Positions 59,248-64,000 of a stretch of 64,000 bases of DNA are shown in pieces. How positions within the stretch are numbered: the stretch's first letter is position 1; every line of letters begins with the position of its first letter. Origin of the DNA: Variovorax sp. EL159. GTDB taxonomy: Bacteria; Pseudomonadota; Gammaproteobacteria; Burkholderiales; Burkholderiaceae_C. The stretch covers positions 156,707 through 220,706 of the forward strand of contig NZ_FMUJ01000009.1 of NCBI RefSeq assembly GCF_900100965.1, given 5' to 3'. The notes below the pieces were generated by a model. The model ran no database searches, was not told the DNA's origin, and saw only the letters and a list, made by a program, of their open reading frames with translations. The position numbers were made by a program, and so were the translations under genes.

Positions 59248-60228
59248 TTGGCAAAACGAACCTTCCTCGACTTCGAGCAGCCCATTGCTGAACTCGAAAC
59301 AAAAATCGAAGAACTGCGCTATGTACAGACCGAATCCGCGGTCGACATCTCGGAAGAAATCGATCAGCTCGGCAAAAAAAGCCAGCAGCTCACCAAGGAC
59401 ATCTACAGCGACCTGACACCCTGGCAGATCACCAAGATCGCCCGGCATCCGGAGCGCCCCTACACGCTCGACTACGTCAACGAAATCTTCACCGATTTCG
59501 TCGAACTGCACGGCGACCGGCACTTTGCCGACGACCTGTCGATCGTGGGTGGTCTTGCGCGTTTCAATGGCGTACCCTGCATGGTGCTTGGCCACCAGAA
59601 GGGCCGCGACACGAAGGAGCGCACTGCGCGCAACTTCGGCATGAGCAAGCCCGAGGGCTACCGCAAGGCCTTGCGGCTCATGAAGACCGCCGAGAAGTTC
59701 AAGCTGCCGGTGTTCACCTTCGTCGATACGCCGGGTGCCTACCCGGGCATCGATGCCGAAGAGCGTGGCCAGTCCGAAGCCATCGGCCGCAACATCTTCG
59801 AGATGGCGCAGCTCGAAGTGCCGATCATCGTCACCATCATCGGTGAAGGTGGCTCGGGTGGCGCGCTGGCCATTTCGGTGGGCGACCAGTTGGTGATGCT
59901 GCAGTACTCGATTTATTCGGTCATCAGCCCCGAAGGTTGCGCCTCGATTCTCTGGAAGACCAGCGACAAGGCACAAGAGGCCGCGGATGCGCTCGGCATC
60001 ACCGCGCACCGCCTCAAGGCGCTGGGCCTGGTCGACAAGATCGTGAACGAGCCCGTGGGTGGTGCACATCGCGACCATCGCCAGATGGCGGCGTTCCTCA
60101 AGCGCGCGCTCAACGACGCGTTCCGCCAGGTCAGCGACCTGAAGCCGAAGGAACTGCTGGAGCGCCGCTACGAGCGCCTGCAAAGCTACGGCCGGTTCAA
60201 CGACACCAAGGCCGACACCGGCAGATAA
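59248..60228 (+). CDS. accA: Acetyl-CoA carboxylase carboxyltransferase alpha
   Basis: A 326-residue alpha subunit of the carboxyltransferase; with AccD it transfers CO2 from biotin to acetyl-CoA in fatty-acid synthesis. It begins FLDFEQPIAELETKIEELR and contains DRHFADDLSIVGG, FVDTPGAYPGIDAEERGQSEAIG and IIGEGGSGGALAI, the crotonase-fold CoA-binding loops. The start is TTG with an AGGAGAAG ribosome binding site, giving LAKRTFLDF; no ATG suits the family length. It lies 16 bases after the glycosylase and 7 before tilS. Confidence 0.97.
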   Translation: MAKRTFLDFEQPIAELETKIEELRYVQTESAVDISEEIDQLGKKSQQLTKDIYSDLTPWQITKIARHPERPYTLDYVNEIFTDFVELHGDRHFADDLSIVGGLARFNGVPCMVLGHQKGRDTKERTARNFGMSKPEGYRKALRLMKTAEKFKLPVFTFVDTPGAYPGIDAEERGQSEAIGRNIFEMAQLEVPIIVTIIGEGGSGGALAISVGDQLVMLQYSIYSVISPEGCASILWKTSDKAQEAADALGITAHRLKALGLVDKIVNEPVGGAHRDHRQMAAFLKRALNDAFRQVSDLKPKELLERRYERLQSYGRFNDTKADTGR

Positions 60229-60235
60229 GCAAGCC

Positions 60236-61213
60236 ATGAGCGAAGCCTTCGAACGCGCCATCGCCGCGTTCGAGCCGGCGCAACTGCCGTTGGCGGTGGG
60301 CTTCAGTGGCGGCGCGGATTCCACCGCCTTGCTGGCCGCATGCGCCTCGCGCTGGCCGGGGCAGGTGATTGCCTTTCACGTGCATCACGGCCTGCAGGCC
60401 GCGGCCGACGATTTCGAGCAGCATTGCCGCGCCGTGTGCGAACGGCTTGGCGTACCGCTGGTCGTTCACCGGGTCGATGCGCGGCATGCGCTAGGCGACA
60501 GTCCGGAGGACGCGGCCCGCCGTGCGCGCTACGAGGCGTTTGCCGACATGGCGCGCATGGACGCGGGCAGGGCGCCTGTCAGAGCCATTGCGCTGGGGCA
60601 TCACGCCGACGACCAGGTCGAAACCCTGCTGCTGGCGCTTTCGCGCGGCGCCGGGCTTCCGGGCCTGGCCGCTATGCCGGCGCATGCCGAGCGCAACGGG
60701 CTCGACATTCATCGGCCGCTTCTAGCCGTCCCAGCCGCAGACATTCGCGCGTGGCTGGCCGGGCGCGATCTGCCCTGGATCGAAGACCCGAGCAATGGCG
60801 ATGCGCGCTACACCCGCAACCGAATTCGCGCCGTGTTGCTGCCTGCGTTGGCGCAGGTTTTCCCGCAGTTCCGCGCCACCTTCGCTCGCAGCAGCGGCCA
60901 CGCGGCCCAGGCGCAGCAACTGCTCGGCGAACTGGCGGCGCAAGACCTGGAAACGGTGGGCGATTCGCCCCGTATCGCGGCATTGCAGGCGCTGTCGCGC
61001 GCCCGGCAGGCCAATGTGCTGCGCCACTGGCTGATGCAGGCACACGGCTGTGCACCGAGCGCGGCGCAGCTCGACCAGCTGCTCGACCAGGTCCGCGCCT
61101 GCACCACGCGCGGCCATCGCATTCACCTGAAGGTGGGCGCGGGCTTTGCCGAGCGCAAGGGCGATTTCCTGCATTGGTACAATGCCCCGCCCTCGCCAAA
61201 GACTTTGCTCTGA
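60236..61213 (+). CDS. tilS: tRNA(Ile)-lysidine synthase
   Basis: A 325-residue N-type ATP pyrophosphatase that converts C34 of tRNA-Ile (CAU) to lysidine. The PP-loop SGGADST is at residues 24-30, with HVHHGLQ, ALGHHADDQVETLLLALSRG and EDPSNGDARYTRNRIR, the TilS signature. It is shorter than the E. coli enzyme and lacks the full C-terminal domains. The start is 7 bases after accA. A hairpin with TTTT follows. Confidence 0.95.
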   Translation: MSEAFERAIAAFEPAQLPLAVGFSGGADSTALLAACASRWPGQVIAFHVHHGLQAAADDFEQHCRAVCERLGVPLVVHRVDARHALGDSPEDAARRARYEAFADMARMDAGRAPVRAIALGHHADDQVETLLLALSRGAGLPGLAAMPAHAERNGLDIHRPLLAVPAADIRAWLAGRDLPWIEDPSNGDARYTRNRIRAVLLPALAQVFPQFRATFARSSGHAAQAQQLLGELAAQDLETVGDSPRIAALQALSRARQANVLRHWLMQAHGCAPSAAQLDQLLDQVRACTTRGHRIHLKVGAGFAERKGDFLHWYNAPPSPKTLL

Positions 61214-61222
61214 CAGCTTGCA

Positions 61223-61253
61223 GGGCGCCGCCCTTCAAGCGGCCCTTTTCCTT
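61223..61253 (+). terminator. Terminator between tilS and lysC
   Basis: GGGC..CGC and GCGGCCC form a bulged GC stem around CCTTCAA, followed by TTTTCCTTT. It is 16 bases before the lysC ATG, so it may partly attenuate lysC. Confidence 0.55.
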
Positions 61254-61268
61254 TCTCTGATTTCATCC

Positions 61269-62537
61269 ATGGCATTGATCGTTCACAAATACGGCGGTAC
61301 GTCGATGGGCTCGACCGAGCGCATCAAGAATGTCGCCAAGCGCGTTGCCAAGTGGGCACGCGCCGGCCACCAGATGATCGTGGTTCCGAGTGCCATGAGC
61401 GGCGAAACCAATCGCCTGCTCGGACTGGCCAAGGAACTGGCGCCGAGCAAACCGGGCGTGGCCCATGGCCGCGAACTCGACATGCTGGCCGCAACGGGCG
61501 AGCAGGCGTCGTCGGCGCTGCTGGCCATTGCGCTGCAGGCCGAAGGCGTGGAGTCCGTGAGCTACGCGGGCTGGCAGGTTTCGGTGCGCACCGACAACTC
61601 GTACACCAAGGCCCGCATCGAGAGCATCGACGACGCCCGCGTGATGGCCGACCTGAACGCCGGCAAGGTGGTGGTCATCACCGGCTTCCAGGGTGTGGAC
61701 GACGCCGGCAACATCACGACGCTCGGCCGTGGCGGCAGCGACACTTCGGCGGTGGCCATTGCCGCCGCAATGAAGGCGAACGAATGCCTGATCTATACCG
61801 ACGTCGACGGTGTCTACACGACCGACCCGCGCGTCGAGCCCGATGCGCGCCGCCTGACGACCGTGAGCTTCGAAGAGATGCTCGAGATGGCGAGCCTGGG
61901 CTCCAAGGTGCTGCAAATCCGCTCGGTGGAATTCGCCGGCAAGTACAAGGTGCCGCTGCGCGTGCTTTCGAGCTTCACGCCGTGGGACATCGACATCAAT
62001 GAAGAGGCCAAGTCCGGCACGCTGATCACTTTCGAGGAAGACGAAAACATGGAACAAGCCGTCGTATCCGGCATCGCATTCAACCGCGACGAAGCCAAGA
62101 TCTCGGTGCTCGGCGTGCCCGACAAGCCGGGCATCGCGTATCACATCCTCGGTGCTGTGGCAGACGCCAACATCGAAGTCGACGTGATCATCCAGAACCT
62201 CAGCAAGGACGGCAAGACCGACTTCAGCTTCACCGTTCACCGCAACGAGTACGCCAAGACGATCGACCTGCTGCAGTCGAAGGTCATGCCCTCACTGGGC
62301 GCGACCGAAGTCGTGGGCGACACCAAGATCTGCAAGGTCAGCATCGTCGGTATCGGCATGCGCAGCCACGTCGGCGTGGCGAGCAAGATGTTCCGCGTTT
62401 TGAGCGAAGAGGGCATCAACATCCAGATGATCTCGACCAGCGAAATCAAGACTTCGGTCGTGATCGACGAAAAATATATGGAATTGGCAGTGCGCGCACT
62501 GCACAAAGCTTTCGATTTGGACCAACCGAGCGTCTGA
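61269..62537 (+). CDS. lysC: Aspartate kinase
   Basis: A 422-residue aspartokinase, first step of lysine, threonine and methionine synthesis. The kinase domain begins VHKYGGTSMGSTERIKNV and holds TGEQASSALLA, GRGGSDTSAVAIAAA and YTDVDGVYTTDPR; the C-terminal regulatory part contains two ACT domains (VLGVPDKPGIAYHILGAVADA; VSIVGIGMRSHVGVASKMF). This is the alpha2beta2 layout, in which an internal start makes a beta subunit. Lysine and threonine feedback is expected. It is followed by tRNA-Ser 26 bases on. Confidence 0.96.
   Translation: MALIVHKYGGTSMGSTERIKNVAKRVAKWARAGHQMIVVPSAMSGETNRLLGLAKELAPSKPGVAHGRELDMLAATGEQASSALLAIALQAEGVESVSYAGWQVSVRTDNSYTKARIESIDDARVMADLNAGKVVVITGFQGVDDAGNITTLGRGGSDTSAVAIAAAMKANECLIYTDVDGVYTTDPRVEPDARRLTTVSFEEMLEMASLGSKVLQIRSVEFAGKYKVPLRVLSSFTPWDIDINEEAKSGTLITFEEDENMEQAVVSGIAFNRDEAKISVLGVPDKPGIAYHILGAVADANIEVDVIIQNLSKDGKTDFSFTVHRNEYAKTIDLLQSKVMPSLGATEVVGDTKICKVSIVGIGMRSHVGVASKMFRVLSEEGINIQMISTSEIKTSVVIDEKYMELAVRALHKAFDLDQPSV
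62034..62051 (+). other. Internal start for the LysC beta subunit
   Basis: A GAGGAAG ribosome binding site (62034-62040) lies 8 bases before an in-frame ATG (62049-62051) at codon 261 of lysC. Translation there gives 162 residues beginning MEQAVVSGIAFNRDEAK, the point where beta subunits of Corynebacterium and Bacillus aspartokinases begin. The product would contain both ACT domains only. Confidence 0.65.
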
Positions 62538-62563
62538 CGATGGCATAATCTCGGCTTCTTTCA

Positions 62564-62656
62564 GGAACTGTGACCGAGTGGCCGAAGGTGCTCCCCTGCT
62601 AAGGGAGTATGGGGTGTAGAGCCTCATCGAGGGTTCGAATCCCTCCGGTTCCGCCA
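62564..62656 (+). tRNA. tRNA-Ser (anticodon GCT)
   Basis: A complete 93-base serine tRNA: acceptor GGAACTG pairs with CGGTTCC, D arm ACC/GGT, anticodon stem CTCCC/GGGAG with loop CTGCTAA (anticodon GCT, reads AGC and AGT), the long class II variable arm, T arm GAGGG/CCCTC with TTCGAAT, discriminator G and an encoded CCA. A CATAAT box at 62544-62549 is a possible -10. Phage-like DNA begins directly behind it. Confidence 0.95.
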
Positions 62657-62995
62657 AACAGGCCCAGTAGCTTTCGAGCTGCTGGGCTTTTTTGTTTCTA
62701 GGCGCTTCTGTTCTCCGTCTTCCGGGAACGCGTCAATCACGGCTTGCAGCGTCGCTAGCGCTTGGCCTTCCCATTCGTCCCCCGCATCAAGCTTTTCTGC
62801 GAGACCTTCGAGGATCGCTCGTGTCGTGTCGTGTCCGGCGATGTGGGCGATCTGTGCGCGCATTCCCATGGGGCAGACACGTTTCCCGGTCCTCATTTCT
62901 GAGAGGTTTGGTCCCTTGATCCCGAGCTGCTCTGCCAGCTTGTTTTGCGATCCGACTATTTCCGCTGCGCAGTCGATAGAAAAAACTAGGGACAT
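62624..62995 (-). CDS. Phage-type repressor-like protein
   Basis: A protein of up to 123 residues. The N-terminal part (VGSQNKLAEQLGIKGPNLSEMRTGKRV) is a helix-turn-helix of the Cro/repressor type, followed by helical CPMGMRAQIAHIAGHDTTRAILEGLAEKL. It resembles small repressors at the left end of filamentous phages (RstR or DUF3693-like); the exact family is not certain. An AAGG ribosome binding site precedes the ATG. Its last residues (WRNRRDSNPR) are the reverse of the tRNA 3' end and the stop lies inside the tRNA, so the C-terminal tail may be set by the integration site. Confidence 0.6.
   Translation of the reverse strand: MSLVFSIDCAAEIVGSQNKLAEQLGIKGPNLSEMRTGKRVCPMGMRAQIAHIAGHDTTRAILEGLAEKLDAGDEWEGQALATLQAVIDAFPEDGEQKRLETKKPSSSKATGPVWRNRRDSNPR
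62625..62656 (+). other. Candidate attL in the tRNA-Ser 3' end
   Basis: The 3' part of the tRNA borders the prophage-like region. Integrating filamentous phages of Ralstonia are known to use serine tRNA genes. The matching attR would be a copy of this segment at the other end, outside the window, so the site is inferred. Confidence 0.35.
62662..62693 (+). terminator. Terminator after tRNA-Ser
   Basis: GCCCAGTAGC and GCTGCTGGGC form a 10-pair stem (one G-T) around TTTCGA, followed by six T. It lies 6 bases after the tRNA and inside the opposite-strand repressor frame. Confidence 0.85.
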
Positions 62996-63000
62996 ACTGC

Positions 63001-63048
63001 TACCTTAATTTGGTACTGGTTGGTAAGATTCGATACCGAAAACTGGTA
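63001..63048. promoter_or_regulatory. Twin operators of the prophage control region
   Basis: TACC-N7-GGTA occurs twice, at 63001-63015 and 63034-63048, exactly 33 bases apart (about three helical turns). A further GGTA/TACC pair lies between. This sits between the divergent repressor and the first plus-strand gene. Confidence 0.6.
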
Positions 63049-63085
63049 GCACTGCTATCAGTCACCGGTAATTCTAGGAGCCGCC

Positions 63086-63433
63086 ATGTCCCTTGCCCAA
63101 GTGTCTTTCGCTGCCTTCGCGCAGTCGTCCGTCTGTCCTCCCCCACCTGCTTCGGCTAACGGCTCGGTGCCGAGTCTGGCGGCTCCCGCTGAGCCCGGGG
63201 TGGGGGTGGACACCACCCTTCGTTTCGATGGCGTGCTTACGCCCGATACGCGTCCTTGCACCGCCGACATCGCCGGTGGGTGGCGCGGTGAGTGGTTCAT
63301 CGACTGGCAGGTCGGCGCGGCATTGGATGCGCCTGATGAGACACCGCTTGGTGGTCACTACAGCTTGGAGATCGGCGATCACGCGCGCTCTGTAGGGCAT
63401 CGCTACCCGCACTGGCTGACGGGGCGCATGTGA
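63086..63433 (+). CDS. Hypothetical phage-like protein, 115 residues
   Basis: A 115-residue protein with no recognised domain. The first 40 residues are rich in A, P, S and V (CPPPPASANGS); the C-terminal part has tryptophans and acidic residues (GGWRGEWFIDWQVG, HRYPHWLTG). A TAGGAG ribosome binding site precedes the ATG, which supports translation. It is the first gene right of the divergent control region, where inoviruses often carry a replication or regulatory gene; nothing in the sequence shows a Rep motif. Confidence 0.5.
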   Translation: MSLAQVSFAAFAQSSVCPPPPASANGSVPSLAAPAEPGVGVDTTLRFDGVLTPDTRPCTADIAGGWRGEWFIDWQVGAALDAPDETPLGGHYSLEIGDHARSVGHRYPHWLTGRM

Positions 63434-63520
63434 CCCGCTAGCTCGTAGCCCTGCGGGTCAGGGCTTCCAGCTGGCACGTCGCCAGAACCTCAAGCCTGAA
63501 ATAGCGGCACGAAAGAAACC

Positions 63521-63823
63521 ATGAACCACACGTCTCTCATTCAAATCATCAAGGTCGGTCCGGTGCAGGACAAGACGTTCGAGGGCCGCTCGTATCAGGT
63601 GCAAGAGGCCGAGTGCATCCTGATGAATGACGACGGCACGCCTGAATCGGTCGGCGTGCTCCGCCTTGACGAAAAGATGCGCGGCCAGAACGCCCCCAGC
63701 GTCGGCACCTACAGCGCGAAGTTCTCGCTGAAGCCCTCGCCCAAGGATCGCAAGATCGGCGCGGTGCTCACGGGCCTGACGCCCGTTGGCAAGGCTGCTC
63801 AACCGCAACCGCCGAAGCCGTGA
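63521..63823 (+). CDS. G5P-like single-stranded DNA-binding protein
   Basis: A 100-residue protein with the length and beta-rich pattern of filamentous-phage gene V-type ssDNA-binding proteins: FEGRSYQVQEAECILMNDDG, then SVGVLRLDEKMRG, PSVGTYSAKFSLKPSPKDRKIG and a Pro-rich end (PQPPKP). Such proteins coat the single-stranded genome and control the switch from replication to packaging. The family match is by pattern, not by search. A GAAAG ribosome binding site precedes the ATG. It overlaps the next frame by one base (TGATG). Confidence 0.55.
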   Translation: MNHTSLIQIIKVGPVQDKTFEGRSYQVQEAECILMNDDGTPESVGVLRLDEKMRGQNAPSVGTYSAKFSLKPSPKDRKIGAVLTGLTPVGKAAQPQPPKP

Positions 63824-64000
63824 TGCTTGGGTGCTTGATCAACGGCTGCGTGGTGCCGGAGTCCGAACTCTGGCGCTTGATCTTCGCGGCCATCGCGGTC
63901 GGTGTTGCTGGCGGCGTCGTGTTCTCCACGGTGATCAGCAAAGCGCTCGATCTGGCGTTGCTGGTGGTCGAGCGTCGTCATCGTATCGAAGCCGCGCGCA
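63823..64000 (+). CDS. Small membrane protein (partial), phage-type
   Basis: The first 59 codons of a gene that runs past the window end. It begins MLGCLINGCVVPESELWRL and has one strong membrane helix (LIFAAIAVGVAGGVVFSTVI) followed by a hydrophobic-basic segment (ALLVVERRHRIEAAR). Tiny membrane proteins directly after the ssDNA-binding gene are usual in inoviruses (minor coat proteins). The start overlaps the previous stop by one base, indicating translational coupling. Confidence 0.55.
   Translation, partial: MLGCLINGCVVPESELWRLIFAAIAVGVAGGVVFSTVISKALDLALLVVERRHRIEAAR

Larger units (their letters stand above)
62657..64000 (+). mobile_element. Left end of a probable filamentous (Inovirus-type) prophage
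   Basis: Starting at the tRNA end, base composition is visibly less GC-rich than in the core genes. Gene layout is a minus-strand repressor, a divergent control region with two matched operators, then small plus-strand genes: a 115-residue unknown, a G5P-like ssDNA-binding protein, and a small membrane protein cut by the window end. This order (repressor, then ssDNA-binding protein, then tiny hydrophobic proteins) is typical of inoviruses. No Rep, Zot or integrase lies in the visible part. Confidence 0.55.

Noticed and set aside
61214..61268. Lysine riboswitch before lysC
   Set aside because: The gap is 55 bases and holds only a terminator-like hairpin, too short for that aptamer.
62597..62656. 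A second tRNA or tRNA fragment
   Set aside because: All arms belong to one serine tRNA with its long variable arm.

Overview
The window is GC-rich, gene-dense chromosomal DNA from a betaproteobacterium, most likely Comamonadaceae and probably Variovorax or a close relative. This rests on gene content, protein style and order (tctDE-tctBA, nrdR-glyA, a riboflavin/nusB/tol superoperon, pilVWXY1E-fimT); no database comparison was possible. There is no rRNA, no CRISPR array and no insertion sequence. One tRNA gene is present, and a lower-GC segment after it looks like the left end of a filamentous-phage (Inovirus-type) prophage.

Region 1 (1-16.1 kb) is accessory metabolism and regulation. A PhnZ-like HD protein with a class II aldolase is divergent from a Crp/Fnr regulator, with a Crp-style palindrome between them. 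A bile-acid-type symporter, an alpha/beta hydrolase, and a GNAT/MFS pair divergent from a LysR regulator follow. Then come an orphan Tat-type periplasmic binding protein, trmB-gluQ-FAD oxidoreductase, and a LysR gene divergent from a pirin-DoxX-flavodoxin-pirin group. Region 2 (16.1-20.6 kb) holds a tripartite tricarboxylate transporter (tctA, tctB) with its two-component system (tctE, tctD), without a tctC. Region 3 (20.6-35.2 kb) has trhO divergent from dnaE, a YgiW-type protein, and then a long minus-strand series: ribD, ribE, a RibBX-type ribBA, ribH, nusB, an aminotransferase, ybgC, tolQ, tolR, tolA and an isolated ftsI-type gene. Many of these overlap by 4 bases (ATGA), so they are probably translationally coupled.

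Region 4 (35.3-42.5 kb) is a minor-pilin operon (pilV, pilW, pilX, pilY1, pilE, fimT) in which every junction overlaps. Region 5 (42.5-45.9 kb) has nrdR, glyA with a clear ZTP (pfl) riboswitch in its leader, a lytic transglycosylase, and a 604-base intergenic region with promoters and terminator-like hairpins that may encode a small RNA. Region 6 (45.9-57 kb) has two large poorly characterised proteins (DUF748 and DUF349 families), a small membrane protein, then mtfA, lpxH, two cyclophilins and a TPR protein. Region 7 (57-62.5 kb) is cysS, a HhH-GPD glycosylase, accA, tilS and lysC on the plus strand; lysC carries an internal start for a separate regulatory subunit. Region 8 (62.56-64 kb) is tRNA-Ser(GCT) followed by a phage-type repressor reading back into the tRNA, a control region with two identical operators 33 bases apart, and three small plus-strand phage genes, the last cut by the window end.
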